Source of the DNA: Candidatus Sulfopaludibacter sp. SbA3
GTDB taxonomy: Bacteria > Acidobacteriota > Vicinamibacteria > Vicinamibacterales > UBA2999
Direction of reading: 5' to 3'
NCBI GenBank assembly: GCA_945903265.1
Contig: CAMDNQ010000004.1
Span: 124,001-188,000, forward strand
Length of the DNA: 64,000 nt
Shown here: positions 8,182 through 17,109 of the stretch, piece after piece
How positions within the stretch are numbered: position 1 is the stretch's first letter
Layout of the letters: every line of letters starts with the position of its first letter
Notes under the pieces: model-generated
Database searches by the model: none
What the model was told of the DNA's origin: nothing
The model's input: only the letters and a program-made list of their open reading frames with translations
Position numbers and translations under genes: made by a program

Positions 8182-8769
8182 TCAGTGGCACACGACCGGA
8201 TCGAAGCCCGTATCGCGCGGCCCGCGCGTGCCGTCGTCCAGGATCCGGTACCGCACCCGTTCGCCCTTTTCGTCGAGCACCTGCAGCGACTGCTGGAAGT
8301 GCACCGCGCCCGGTGAGTCAGGCGGCACCCGCGCTTCGAGGATGTACAGCCGCCGGGCGTGCAGGTAGATGCCGATGAAGCTCTGGGTCTTGTCCGGATT
8401 GTTGATGTGGAGCTGGTGGCCCCCGATCCGGTCCACTTGGCCGTAGGCGTCGTACGTCACCTGGCCGCCCCGCTTCCGGAAGCTCCACGCTTCCCACGCA
8501 ATGGCGCCAGGCACGTCGTTAACGGCCGCCTTCTCCATGTTGACGACAGTCACCATGTAGCGGCGCGCGCCGTCCAGCACGGTATAGACGCGCCCCGGCA
8601 ACGGCGCCCCGCGCTGCGGCTGATAGGTCGTCGCGGTGATGACCGGCTGCCCCGGGAAGTTGACGAAAAAGAACTCTGAGCGGTCCTCGTACTCGACCCA
8701 CTCCTGCGCGGCAGCGGGGAGCGAGTTCAGGAGCACAAGGAGACCAGCGGCGAGGGCAATGCGGCGCAC
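8182..8769 (-). CDS. Secreted protein of unknown function
   Basis: A 195-residue protein. GTG at 8769 is chosen because GGAGGTGTCAC provides a strong ribosome-binding site directly upstream; the frame continues further but without one. The N-terminus is a signal peptide (RRIALAAGLLVLLNSLPAAAQ). The mature part begins WVEYEDRSEFFFVNFPGQP and resembles small periplasmic proteins with a single alpha/beta domain. It is divergent from the amidohydrolase gene. No catalytic motif is seen. Confidence 0.75.
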   Translation of the reverse strand: MRRIALAAGLLVLLNSLPAAAQEWVEYEDRSEFFFVNFPGQPVITATTYQPQRGAPLPGRVYTVLDGARRYMVTVVNMEKAAVNDVPGAIAWEAWSFRKRGGQVTYDAYGQVDRIGGHQLHINNPDKTQSFIGIYLHARRLYILEARVPPDSPGAVHFQQSLQVLDEKGERVRYRILDDGTRGPRDTGFDPVVCH

Positions 8770-8848
8770 GTGACACCTCCCGGGAAACAAGGGCCACATG
8801 ATGCTGCCGGGAGGATTTTCGCGCAAGGCGGCACTAAACTGTGGGCAC

Positions 8849-10252
8849 ATGCGCACAGCATTCACTAGCTTCCTGGTTTTCGGTGTCATTTCTGTTTTTG
8901 CCGGCTGTTCGCAGCCGGCTTCCGAACCCACCCCCGCGGCGCAGTCGTCAGCGGTCCTCTACGAGGGCGCTCGCATCGTGCCTGGCGACGGGTCTGCGCC
9001 CATTGAACGTGGCGCCATGCTCGTCGAGGGCGATCGGATCACGCGCATCGGCGCGCAGGGTGAAGTCACGGCTCCCGCCGGCGCTGCGCGCGTCGACCTT
9101 GCCGGCAAGACGGTCATTCCGGCGCTCATCGGCGCGCACGGGCACGTCGGCTACCAGAAGGGCCTGACGTTCCTGCGCGAGAATTACACGCGGGAGAACA
9201 TCCTCAACGATCTCAATCGCGCCGCGTATTTCGGCCTGGGCACGACGATGACGCTCGGGATTGATACGCCGCAGTTCGTGTACGAGCTTCGTGAGTTCAC
9301 GGCCAACGGGCAGCACGGCGCCGCCCGTCTGCGGACCGCGGGGTCCGGCATCGGCGGCCCGAACGCGGGCCCGGGCAATGCGGTCTACTCGCGCGGCGTC
9401 GCGTACGAAGTGACGACGGAAGAGGAAGGCCGCGCCGCGGTGCGCGATGTGGCGCCGCACAAGCCCGACATGGTGAAGATCTGGCTCGACGTCCGCGGCG
9501 GTCGGGGCCAGAAGATTGCCCCGCCTGTCGTGCGCGCGATCGTCGACGAAGCGTCGAAGAACGGACTCAAGGTGATCGCGCACGTCCGCGACCACATCGA
9601 TGCCGAAACCGCTGTCGGAAGTGGCGTGTACGCGCTGGCACACCTGGCCCGCGACCGTGACATGAGCGACGCGCTCGTCGCCGACATCGTCAAACGCGGC
9701 GTCTATGTGACGCCCACGTTGAGCATGGCCGAGCGTAACAACTACGCGGGGGCGGTGCCCGCCTGGTTCGAGGAGCCTGGACTGCTCGCGCTGCTTCAAG
9801 GCTCCTTGACGAAGGTGGAACTGGACCTGGTCCGGCAGGGATTCATCGAGCGGACTCCCGAACAGGCGGCCAATGCCACCAGGGCGTACGGGATTCTCGA
9901 GCGGACGGTGACCAGGCTGAATGCCGCTGGCGCGCGGGTGGTGCTCGGCGGCGACACGGGACTTCCGCAGCACTACTGGGGTCTCGCCGAGCAGCGTGAG
10001 CTCGAGCTGCTGGTCAAGGCCGGCCTGACGCCGGCCCAGGCGATCGTGGCGGGCACGAGCCGCGCCGCGGAGTTCCTGAGCCTGCCGGACCTCGGGACGC
10101 TCGCCGCGGGCAAGGTAGCCGATTTCCTTGTGCTCGACGCCAACCCGCTCGACGACATCCTCAACACGCGTCGGATCTCGAACCTCTATATCCAGGGCAA
10201 GCGCGTCGACCGTGAGGCGATGCGCGCGAAGTGGCAGACGTCAGGGTCCTGA
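8849..10252 (+). CDS. Amidohydrolase family lipoprotein
   Basis: A 467-residue protein with a lipoprotein signal (TSFLVFGVISVFAGC). The amidohydrolase barrel is shown by the metal-binding HGH (IGAHGHVGY), HVRDHIDAE, AHLARD and GGDTGLPQ, and by the composite-domain end LAAGKVADFLVLDANPLDD. It is of imidazolonepropionase/prolidase-like type and hydrolyses an unknown amide or ring bond, probably outside the inner membrane. ATG 8849 is used; TAAACT at 8835-8840 lies 8 bases upstream, with no Shine-Dalgarno, suggesting a leaderless start. Confidence 0.85.
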   Translation: MRTAFTSFLVFGVISVFAGCSQPASEPTPAAQSSAVLYEGARIVPGDGSAPIERGAMLVEGDRITRIGAQGEVTAPAGAARVDLAGKTVIPALIGAHGHVGYQKGLTFLRENYTRENILNDLNRAAYFGLGTTMTLGIDTPQFVYELREFTANGQHGAARLRTAGSGIGGPNAGPGNAVYSRGVAYEVTTEEEGRAAVRDVAPHKPDMVKIWLDVRGGRGQKIAPPVVRAIVDEASKNGLKVIAHVRDHIDAETAVGSGVYALAHLARDRDMSDALVADIVKRGVYVTPTLSMAERNNYAGAVPAWFEEPGLLALLQGSLTKVELDLVRQGFIERTPEQAANATRAYGILERTVTRLNAAGARVVLGGDTGLPQHYWGLAEQRELELLVKAGLTPAQAIVAGTSRAAEFLSLPDLGTLAAGKVADFLVLDANPLDDILNTRRISNLYIQGKRVDREAMRAKWQTSGS

Positions 10253-10281
10253 GTCCTGACGAGCGCGACTAAAATACCGCC

Positions 10282-11289
10282 ATGCTGATCGACGCGCATG
10301 GCCACTACACGACGGTTCCCGCCGGCCTGCGGGTCTTTCGCGCCCTTCAGATTTCGCAGATGGGGCGGCCGGTCAAGAAGCCTGTCGCCATCTCGGACGA
10401 CGAGATCAGGGCATCGCTCGAGAAGGGGCAGATCAGGCTTCTCGACGAGCGGGGCATCGACGTCATGATCTTCTCGCCGATGGCGTCCGCCATGGGCCAT
10501 CACTTCGGCAACGCACTGATCAGCCGTCACTGGACCGAGGTGAATAACGACCTGGTCCATCGAGCGGTGACGCTGTTTCCGAAGCGGTTCGCCGGCGTCT
10601 GTTCGCTGCCGCAATCGCCCGGTGTGAGCCCGAAGGAGTCCGCCGAGGAGCTCGAACGTTGCGTGACAGAGCTCGGCTTCGTCGGGTGCAACCTCAATCC
10701 CGATCCGTCAGGCGGTTACTGGACCGACCCGCCGCTTGGCGACGAGTGGTGGTATCCGCTCTACGAGAAGATGCAGGCGCTGGACGTGCCGGCGATGATT
10801 CATGCTTCCGCGACGTGCAACCCCGCGTTCCACACCGTCGGCTCGCATTACTTGAATGTGGACAGCACCGCGTTCCTGCAGCTGATGGAGTCGCGCGTGT
10901 TCCAGGATTTCCCGAAGCTGCGGTTCATCCTCGCGCACGGCGGCGGCAACGTGCCGTACCAGGCGGCGCGGTACCGCGCGCTCGCGATCATTCACGAGTG
11001 GGAACCGTTCGATGCGTTCCTTAAACGGTTCTATTTCGATACGACCGTGTACAGCCAGGACGCGATGGAGATGTTGATCCGGACGGTCGGTGTGGACAAC
11101 ATCATCTATGCGTCGGAGATGCTCGGGGGCGTGAACTGCACCAACCCTGCGACCGGCCGTTCGTTCGACGACAACGTGGAGCTGGTCAACGCGATCCCGT
11201 GGCTGACACCGGCTGATAGGAAGAAGATTTTTGAGGAGAACGTGTTGAAGGCGTATCCGCGGCTCGCTGGGAAACTCGCCCGTGTCTAA
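10282..11289 (+). CDS. LigJ-like amidohydrolase (4-oxalomesaconate hydratase type)
   Basis: A 335-residue amidohydro_2 protein. Matches to the LigJ family that I recall include DAHGHYTT at the start, PQSPGV, GCNLNPDPSGGYWT, PAMIHASATCN, HYLNVDSTAF, AHGGGNVPY and ASEMLGGV. LigJ hydrates 4-oxalomesaconate in the protocatechuate 4,5-cleavage (meta) pathway. The next genes, an alcohol dehydrogenase and two class II aldolases, fit late steps of aromatic catabolism, but no ring-cleavage dioxygenase is adjacent, so the exact substrate is open. TAAAAT at 10270-10275 precedes the ATG by 6 bases. Confidence 0.8.
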   Translation: MLIDAHGHYTTVPAGLRVFRALQISQMGRPVKKPVAISDDEIRASLEKGQIRLLDERGIDVMIFSPMASAMGHHFGNALISRHWTEVNNDLVHRAVTLFPKRFAGVCSLPQSPGVSPKESAEELERCVTELGFVGCNLNPDPSGGYWTDPPLGDEWWYPLYEKMQALDVPAMIHASATCNPAFHTVGSHYLNVDSTAFLQLMESRVFQDFPKLRFILAHGGGNVPYQAARYRALAIIHEWEPFDAFLKRFYFDTTVYSQDAMEMLIRTVGVDNIIYASEMLGGVNCTNPATGRSFDDNVELVNAIPWLTPADRKKIFEENVLKAYPRLAGKLARV

Positions 11290-12391
11290 GATGCTGGCCG
11301 CGGTCAAAGTCGGTCCGTCGACGACCGAGATTCGTGAATTCGGGGTGCCCGACATCCCGCCCGACGCGGCGCTGATGAAGATGGAGGTCGCCGGCGTCTG
11401 CGGCACCGACGTCAGCCAGTACAAGCTGCCGCTGCGCGGCGCGCCCATCATCATGGGGCACGAAAACGTCGGCACGCTCGCGAAGGTCGGCCGCGATTTC
11501 GAGAGGCACAAGGGGTTCAAGGAAGGCGACCTCGTCTTCCTCGAGCATTACCTGCCCTGCGGCCACTGCGAATGGGACCACCTGGGCGAGTACCGCCACT
11601 GCGCCGCCACCGAGTGGTTCTACGACCCGAAGGCGATCCGGTACGGCTACACGCCGCTCGATACCGCGCCCGGGTTCTGGGGCGGCTTCAGCCACTACGT
11701 CTATCTGCCGCTGAACGCGGTGCTGCATCGCGTGCCCGAAGGACTGTCTGCCGAAGAGGCCGGACTCGGAACTCCGATGTCGAACGGCATTCAGTGGACG
11801 CTGATGGACGGCGGCGTCGGCTACGCGTCCACCGTGCTGATTCAGGGGCCTGGCCAGCAGGGTCTCTGCTGCGCGATGGCGGCCAAGCAGGCGGGCGCCT
11901 CGCTGATTATCGTCACCGGCACGTCGAAGGATGCGCGCCGCCTCGAGGTGGCCAAGTTGCTTGGCGCCGATGCCGTGATCGACGTGCAGAAGGAAAACGC
12001 GCTCGAGCGTGTGATGGAGATCACCGGCGGCAAGGGCGTCGACGTTGTCGTCGATTGCTCCTCTGGCGCCGGTACGAAAGCCGTGCTGCTCGGCATCGAA
12101 GCCACGAAGCGACGTGGGGGCACGATGGTGGTGCAGGGGGAAGGCAACCAGACATTCCCGGACTTTCCGATCGGACGGCTGACGCGCAAGGGAATGACGC
12201 TGAAGAGTGCGCGCGGCCACTCGTATCGCGCTGTGGAACTCGCGCTCCACGCGCTCGCCTCGCGTCGCTTTCCGCTCGACCTGATGATGACGCATCGATT
12301 CGGCCTGTCGGAGGTCGAGTACGCCATCAAGTCGGTTGGCGGCGAAGGTGCTGCCGGAGCGATTCACGTCTCCGTGATGCCGTGGAAGTAG
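11282..12391 (+). CDS. Zinc-dependent alcohol dehydrogenase
   Basis: A 369-residue medium-chain dehydrogenase starting at GTG within the stop of the LigJ-like gene. Catalytic zinc ligands are in GVCGTDVSQ and GHENVG; the NAD site reads IQGPGQQGLCCAMAAKQAGA. The structural zinc loop shows C-x2-C-x10-C (CGHCEWDHLGEYRHC), lacking one of the usual four Cys. The substrate is unknown; context suggests an intermediate of aromatic or hydroxy-acid catabolism. It overlaps the following aldolase by 10 bases. Confidence 0.87.
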   Translation: MSKMLAAVKVGPSTTEIREFGVPDIPPDAALMKMEVAGVCGTDVSQYKLPLRGAPIIMGHENVGTLAKVGRDFERHKGFKEGDLVFLEHYLPCGHCEWDHLGEYRHCAATEWFYDPKAIRYGYTPLDTAPGFWGGFSHYVYLPLNAVLHRVPEGLSAEEAGLGTPMSNGIQWTLMDGGVGYASTVLIQGPGQQGLCCAMAAKQAGASLIIVTGTSKDARRLEVAKLLGADAVIDVQKENALERVMEITGGKGVDVVVDCSSGAGTKAVLLGIEATKRRGGTMVVQGEGNQTFPDFPIGRLTRKGMTLKSARGHSYRAVELALHALASRRFPLDLMMTHRFGLSEVEYAIKSVGGEGAAGAIHVSVMPWK

Positions 12392-13104
12392 TCGATCTCG
12401 CGTGCGCGCGCGAGGACCTCGCAGCGGCGAGCCGCATCCTGGTGGACCAGGGTGTGTTCGACGCGGCCGGCCATGTGTCGATGCGGCATCCAGGGAATCC
12501 GCAGCGCTACCTGATGTCGCGCTCGCTGGCGCCGCAGCTGGTCACGGCCGGCGACATCATGGAGTTCTCGCTCGAGTCCGAGGCTGTTGATGCGCAGGAC
12601 CGAAGGCCGTTCATCGAGCGGTTCATTCACGGCGAGATCTATCGCGCGCGTCCGGATGTGAACGCGGTTGCCCACGGCCACTCGCAGTCGGTCGTGCCGT
12701 TCGGGATCGTCGGCGTGCCGATGATGGCGACGTATCACAATGCCGCGTTCATCGCCGCGGGGGTGCCGGTGTTCGACATCCGCAAGACATTCGGCTCGAC
12801 GGACATCGTCATCGACACCGCACCGAAGGGCGCCGCGCTGGCACAGTCGCTGGGCGACAGGTGCGTGGCGCTGCTGCGCGCGCACGGCTTCGTCGCCGTG
12901 GCCCCGAGTCTGCCGGCGGCCGTGTTCCGCGCGATCTTCACGGAGATCAACGCGAGGATTCAGCTGCGGGCCATGTCGCTTGGCGGGAGCACGGACGTCG
13001 GCGCGATCGCGTATCTCGATGCCGAAGAAGGCCGCAAGGCGGACGTCGTGAATCTGGCGACCGTGGGCCGATCGTGGGAGCTATGGAAGAGAAGGATCTC
13101 GTAG
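12382..13104 (+). CDS. Class II aldolase/adducin family protein (first copy)
   Basis: A 240-residue protein starting at GTG 12382 inside the dehydrogenase end. Metal ligands are expected at HGHSQSV and AHGF, and the family Glu lies in FSLESEAV. Related enzymes are L-fuculose-phosphate aldolase, hydroxy-acid decarboxylases such as demethyl-4-deoxygadusol-type and 3-oxo-tetronate enzymes. It cleaves or decarboxylates a hydroxy-keto acid. Its stop codon TAG is the TAG of a palindromic element, and it overlaps the next aldolase by 22 bases. Confidence 0.83.
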   Translation: MEVVDLACAREDLAAASRILVDQGVFDAAGHVSMRHPGNPQRYLMSRSLAPQLVTAGDIMEFSLESEAVDAQDRRPFIERFIHGEIYRARPDVNAVAHGHSQSVVPFGIVGVPMMATYHNAAFIAAGVPVFDIRKTFGSTDIVIDTAPKGAALAQSLGDRCVALLRAHGFVAVAPSLPAAVFRAIFTEINARIQLRAMSLGGSTDVGAIAYLDAEEGRKADVVNLATVGRSWELWKRRIS

Positions 13105-13778
13105 GGGCCGGCCTTCAGGCCGGCCCAAAGCAGCAGCTCGTCGACGCGATTCGCATGCTGGAGCGGGCCGGCTACATCGATCACAACGGCCACTGCAGCG
13201 CCCGCCGTGACGCGAGCTCCTTCTACATCAACTCCGGCGCGTCCGTGCGCGGCACGCTGACCGTCGACGATGTCGTCTCTGTCGAACTGGATGGGAACCT
13301 GGTCGAGGGCACTGCCAAACCGCCGCTCGAGTATCACATCCACTCCGAGATCTATCGCGCGCGCCCCGACGTCAATGCCGTGATGCACACGCATCCGCAG
13401 TGGTCCACATTTCTCTCGATGGTCGGCGAGAAGTACCGCCCGGTGTACGCGCAGGGCGTGCTGCTCGGCAACATGCCGGTGATGGATTCGGTCCTGTCGA
13501 TCAACACGAAGCCGATGGGTGAGAAGCTGGCGAAAATCCTCGACCGCGGTCCCGCCGTCCTCCTCAAAGCCCACGGCGTGGTCGTCGTCGGCGCCGACGT
13601 CGTCGAATGCTTCGCTCTGGCCGCCTACGTCGAGGAGAACTCCTACCGCCAGTACATGGCCATGCAGATCGGCAAGCCGTACGAATTCAGCGAGAACGAA
13701 CAAAAGGTGAGCCGCGAGAAGCTCTGGACCGCGAGCCTATTCAAAAAAACCTGGGACCATTACTACTCGAAAATCTGA
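13083..13778 (+). CDS. Class II aldolase/adducin family protein (second copy)
   Basis: A 231-residue paralogue of the preceding gene. Zn ligands are in VMHTHPQWS and LKAHGVVVVG. The N-terminal residues VGAGLQAGP come from a palindromic element and are not part of the family fold, which starts at QLVDAIRMLERAGYIDHNGHCS. Two tandem aldolase-family enzymes suggest two successive substrates, or a heteromeric enzyme. The stop TGA is followed at once by a GAACC/GGTTC word repeat. Confidence 0.83.
   Translation: MEEKDLVGAGLQAGPKQQLVDAIRMLERAGYIDHNGHCSARRDASSFYINSGASVRGTLTVDDVVSVELDGNLVEGTAKPPLEYHIHSEIYRARPDVNAVMHTHPQWSTFLSMVGEKYRPVYAQGVLLGNMPVMDSVLSINTKPMGEKLAKILDRGPAVLLKAHGVVVVGADVVECFALAAYVEENSYRQYMAMQIGKPYEFSENEQKVSREKLWTASLFKKTWDHYYSKI
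13101..13126 (+). repeat. Palindromic element copy 3, stop of one gene and N-terminus of the next
   Basis: GTAGG then the stem GGGCCGGCC in perfect self-complement around a TTCA loop (GGCCTTCAGGCC). Its TAG ends the upstream aldolase, and in the downstream frame it encodes VGAGLQAGP near residues 7-15. Confidence 0.85.
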
Positions 13779-14460
13779 ACCGGAATCAGGTTCAAGGGTG
13801 CTCTGGTGCTCGGGTGCTTTAGGTGCTGGTTCCGAAGGTTCTAAGGGTTCGTAGGTTCACGGGTCGTTCAGAAGTTCAATCCCCTTTCAACGCGCCGATT
13901 GCAATTTCGGCGTCGCGCCTGTCACGTGTCTGCCTTTTGCTAATGATTTGTCCCCATGGGTAGGGCATCCACGGTGCAGCAGGCGCGCATGTGGGTGTGC
14001 GGACTTTCAAGGAACTTGATGCTTGGAAGCTTTCGAATGAACTAAAGCTAGGTGTCTACCGACTGATCGCGGGAACCGGTGCCGAGCGTGATTTCCGGTT
14101 TCGCGATCAACTGCGCGATTCGGCTGCGTCCGCTCCCCGGAATATCGCCGAAGGCTTTGGTCGCTTCTTACCCCGCGACTTCAGTCAGTACATGCGTATC
14201 GCGAACGGGTCACTTATGGAGACGTCCAACCATCTCGAGGACGGCTGCGACCGCGGTTACTTCAAACACGCCGACGTAGAGCCTCTCCTGGTGCTGGCCA
14301 AACGTGCGTCGGCGGCATCAACGGCTCTAATCCGCTACCTGCAGTCACCCGCCGCGAACCGACGAACCCAAGCACGACCCGTGAACCCCGAACCCAAGAA
14401 CCAATGAACCCGAACCCAAGCACCCAAGCACCCAAGCACCACTGAACCCAGAACCGGTTT
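13777..14460. mobile_element. Putative intervening-sequence-like element: four-helix-bundle gene between inverted word repeats
   Basis: The left flank (13777-13876) is built of GGTTC and GGGTGCT words; the right flank (14356-14460) of AGCACCC and GAACC words, the exact complements. Together they can form a long imperfect stem around the gene at 13991-14407. The stretch 13877-13990 between left arm and gene shows nothing else. The arrangement resembles 23S rRNA intervening sequences, which carry the same protein family and have base-paired ends, but this copy is intergenic. The mobile nature is inference. Confidence 0.45.
13991..14407 (+). CDS. Four-helix bundle protein (23S rRNA intervening-sequence protein family)
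   Basis: A 138-residue protein starting at GTG. The family pattern is clear: FKELDAWKLSNEL, FRDQLRDSAASAPRNIAEGFGR and FSQYMRIANGSLMETSNHLEDG. Members form pentameric alpha-helical barrels and occur in 23S rRNA intervening sequences and, as Avd, in diversity-generating retroelements; their cellular role is poorly known. The C-terminal tail RRTQARPVNPEPKNQ is encoded by the flanking GAACC repeat, so the gene is continuous with its repeat arm. No reverse transcriptase or template repeat was seen nearby. Confidence 0.85.
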   Translation: MGVRTFKELDAWKLSNELKLGVYRLIAGTGAERDFRFRDQLRDSAASAPRNIAEGFGRFLPRDFSQYMRIANGSLMETSNHLEDGCDRGYFKHADVEPLLVLAKRASAASTALIRYLQSPAANRRTQARPVNPEPKNQ

Positions 14461-15301
14461 ACAGCGTAGCTTCCACGCGGCTGCGTAGTTCGGCCGTGAT
14501 CTTCGGGTCGATTCCGAACCACGCCTTCCACGCCGGACGGACCTGGTGCAGCAGCATCCCCAAACCATCGACCGTCGGATTGCCGCGCTTGCGGGCGGCG
14601 GCGAGCAGCGGGGTCTCGAGCGGGACGTAGACGATGTCCGCGACGAGAGCGGTGGCGGGCAGCGTGTCGAGTGAAAGGTCGAGCGGGGGATTGCCGGTCA
14701 TGCCCTGGCTGGTCGTGTTCACGAGCATCGTGGCGCCCTGCAGCGCGAGGTGCCGCTCGTCCCAGGAGAACGCCGCGACCGGCGGGCCGAACTCGTGCGC
14801 GAGCGTCTCGGCTCGGGCGCGCGTCCGGTTGACCACGCGAATCTCGGGCGCGTCGCGCTCGGCGAGCGCGTAGGCAACCGCCCGGGCGCCGCCGCCCGAT
14901 CCGATCACCACCACCGGACCCGCGTCGGCTTTCCATGCCGGATGCCGCTGCAGCACGTTCTCCACAAAGCCGAATGCATCGTTGTTTGTGCCGGAGAGCG
15001 ACCCGTCCGGCTCCACGACCACGCAGCTGATCGCGCCGATCCGCCTGGCCACGGGGTCGATCGCGTCGACCACGGTCAACGCGTGTTCCTTGTGCGGGAT
15101 CGTGATGTTGCAGCCCGAAAACCCGAGGGGCGCGAGGCTCCGCAGCGCCGCCGGAAGGTTGTCCGGAGGAATGGCCAGCGGCACATACGCACCCGTCAGG
15201 CCGTGCTGCGCCATCAGGTGGTTGTGAATCATCGGCGAGCGCGAGTGCATGACAGGCCACCCCATCACGCCGGCAAGAACGAATCGATCGGCACTGGACA
15301 T
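14459..15301 (-). CDS. aroE: Shikimate dehydrogenase
   Basis: A 280-residue protein. It starts GVMGWPVMHSRSPMIHN, the shikimate-binding motif. Further landmarks are ITIPHKE with the catalytic Lys, GTNNDAFGF, the NADP motif IGSGGGARAVAYAL, VNTTSQGM and GLGMLLHQ. It reduces 3-dehydroshikimate in aromatic amino acid synthesis. An isolated aroE amid catabolic genes may instead be a quinate/shikimate dehydrogenase paralogue; sequence alone does not decide. It converges on the four-helix-bundle gene, with the word repeat ending at its stop. Confidence 0.92.
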   Translation of the reverse strand: MSSADRFVLAGVMGWPVMHSRSPMIHNHLMAQHGLTGAYVPLAIPPDNLPAALRSLAPLGFSGCNITIPHKEHALTVVDAIDPVARRIGAISCVVVEPDGSLSGTNNDAFGFVENVLQRHPAWKADAGPVVVIGSGGGARAVAYALAERDAPEIRVVNRTRARAETLAHEFGPPVAAFSWDERHLALQGATMLVNTTSQGMTGNPPLDLSLDTLPATALVADIVYVPLETPLLAAARKRGNPTVDGLGMLLHQVRPAWKAWFGIDPKITAELRSRVEATL

Positions 15302-15379
15302 ATGCGGAAGATGCGCGGAAGGTAGAGGTTACAGGATAATTCAGGGAGTGCTGCACCGCTTTAGGCAGCGCAGGGACTG

Positions 15380-16666
15380 ATGCTCAGAAAAGAACAGAAC
15401 GACCTTCTCACACAGACCGGACCCGGCACACCCGCGGGCCGCTTGTTCCGCAGCTACTGGATCCCCGCCATGGTGTCGGAGGAGCTGCCGTCCAACGACT
15501 GCCCGCCGGTACGCGTGAAGCTCCTGTCGGAGCGCCTCATCGCGTTCCGCGACACGAACGGACGTCTCGGGTTAATGGACGAGTTCTGCGCGCATCGCGG
15601 TATCTCGCTCTGGTTTGGCCGGAACGAAGACTGCGGGCTGCGCTGCCCGTACCACGGCTGGAAGTACGACGTGACCGGCCAGTGCATCGACATTCCGTCC
15701 GAGCCGGATCAGTCGACGTTCCCGAAGCGCGTGAAGCTCAAGTCGTATCCGCTCGTCGAGCGCGGCGGCGTGCTCTGGACGTACATGGGTCCGGCCGACA
15801 CACAGCCGCCGCTGCCCGAGTACGAATTCGCCACGGTGCCCGCGGCACAGTCGTTCATGTCCAAGCGTCTGCAGGAGTGCAACTGGCTGCAGGCGATGGA
15901 GGGTGGCATCGACTCGAGCCACGTCTCGTTCCTGCATCGCGGCGACCTCAACTCCGATCCGCTGTTCAAGGGCGCGCGAGGGAATCAGTACAACCTCGGT
16001 GACATGCGTCCGGTGTTCGAGGTGGTCGAAAGCCCAGGGGGCCTCTACATCGGCGCACGCCGCAACGCCGAGAGCGGCCATTACTACTGGCGGATCACGC
16101 AGTGGGTGATGCCGTCGTACACGATGATCGCGCCCCGGGGAGGCCATTCTATCCACGGGCATTTCTGGATCCCCATCGACGACGAGCATTGCTGGACGTG
16201 GAGCTTCGACTATCACCCGATTCGGGCCCTGACCGGCGACGAGGTCGCGGCCATGCGCGACGGGAAAGGCATCCACGCGAAGACCATTCCCGGCACGTTC
16301 CGCGCGGTCGCGAACAAGGACAACGATTACCTGATGAACCGCGAGGCGCAGCGGGCCGGACGCACCTACAGCGGCATCGAAGGGTTTGCGATGCAGGACC
16401 AGTCGCTGCAGGAGAGCATGGGTCCGATCGTCGATCGCGCGAAGGAAACGCTCGTCGCCACCGACAGCGGAATCATCATGGCGCGTCAACGCCTGTTGCG
16501 TGCGGTGAAGGCGCTCATGGACGAGGACGTCACGCCGCCAGGCGTGGACCTCGAGCACCAGAAGGTGCGGTCGGCGGCGATCGTGCTGCCGCCCGATCAG
16601 GCGTTCAAGGACGGCGCGAAGGACGCGATGCGCGTTCAGCCTGGAGTGGCACCCGCCACGGTCTGA
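15380..16666 (+). CDS. Rieske non-heme iron aromatic ring-hydroxylating oxygenase, phthalate 4,5-dioxygenase type
   Basis: A 428-residue oxygenase alpha subunit. The Rieske cluster ligands are C70-x-H72 (CAHRG) and C89-x2-H92 (CPYHGW). The mononuclear iron site is in GGIDSSHVSFLHR. The length and the start MLRKEQNDLLTQTGPGTP match the phthalate-dioxygenase (Pht3/OphA2) group. It dihydroxylates an aromatic carboxylate or O-demethylates a methoxy-aromatic, and needs a reductase not found nearby. The stop overlaps the next ATG by one base. Confidence 0.88.
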   Translation: MLRKEQNDLLTQTGPGTPAGRLFRSYWIPAMVSEELPSNDCPPVRVKLLSERLIAFRDTNGRLGLMDEFCAHRGISLWFGRNEDCGLRCPYHGWKYDVTGQCIDIPSEPDQSTFPKRVKLKSYPLVERGGVLWTYMGPADTQPPLPEYEFATVPAAQSFMSKRLQECNWLQAMEGGIDSSHVSFLHRGDLNSDPLFKGARGNQYNLGDMRPVFEVVESPGGLYIGARRNAESGHYYWRITQWVMPSYTMIAPRGGHSIHGHFWIPIDDEHCWTWSFDYHPIRALTGDEVAAMRDGKGIHAKTIPGTFRAVANKDNDYLMNREAQRAGRTYSGIEGFAMQDQSLQESMGPIVDRAKETLVATDSGIIMARQRLLRAVKALMDEDVTPPGVDLEHQKVRSAAIVLPPDQAFKDGAKDAMRVQPGVAPATV

Positions 16667-17109
16667 TGCTCTCCGAATCAGCCCGCGCGACGTCTGGATC
16701 CGAAGCGCGGTTTCGCGTTGATCCCGGCGCGGCGGTGGCGCGGCGGGTCAAGGTCGTGGCGCTCGACAGCGCGGCTGACAGGCTCGTGTCGCGGCTCGCA
16801 GCCGGGTCGTGGAGCAACGTGACGTTCGTGCCTCACGCCGACGTCTCGACCCGCGGAGCCGACGACATTGCCGCGTCCGATCTCGTGGTCATGCTCGTAT
16901 CGGCGGGGTCGGATGCCGCCGCTGCCGCCCGCATCGGTCAGGCCTGCAGCGACATGCGGACGCATACCGCGACGTTCGTCGTCCGACCGTCATTGGCCAC
17001 CGACGAGGCGCTCTCGCGCACGCTCGCGCAGGTCCGCCCCTGGTCGCTGATGGTCGTCGTCGTCTCGGACGAGGCCTACGTCGAAGACGTCCTCAGATCC
17101 TTCCGGTAG
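16666..17109 (+). CDS. Hypothetical protein coupled to the Rieske oxygenase
   Basis: A 147-residue protein whose ATG overlaps the oxygenase stop (TGATG). The sequence alternates hydrophobic strands and helices (RVKVVALDSAADRLV, DLVVMLVSAGS, WSLMVVVVSDEAYVEDVL), giving a Rossmann-like or FtsZ-like alpha/beta pattern, but no cofactor motif or Cys is seen, so it is not the missing ferredoxin or reductase. Its end overlaps the convergent HpaI-type gene by 17 bases. I do not recognise the family. Confidence 0.65.
   Translation: MLSESARATSGSEARFRVDPGAAVARRVKVVALDSAADRLVSRLAAGSWSNVTFVPHADVSTRGADDIAASDLVVMLVSAGSDAAAAARIGQACSDMRTHTATFVVRPSLATDEALSRTLAQVRPWSLMVVVVSDEAYVEDVLRSFR

Noticed and set aside
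13777..13876. Word arrays as a CRISPR
   Set aside because: Units are 5-8 bases, unevenly spaced, without constant repeat length or spacers, and are inverted on the other side.
13991..14407. Diversity-generating retroelement, since Avd is in the same family
   Set aside because: No reverse transcriptase, template or variable repeat is seen in the neighbourhood.
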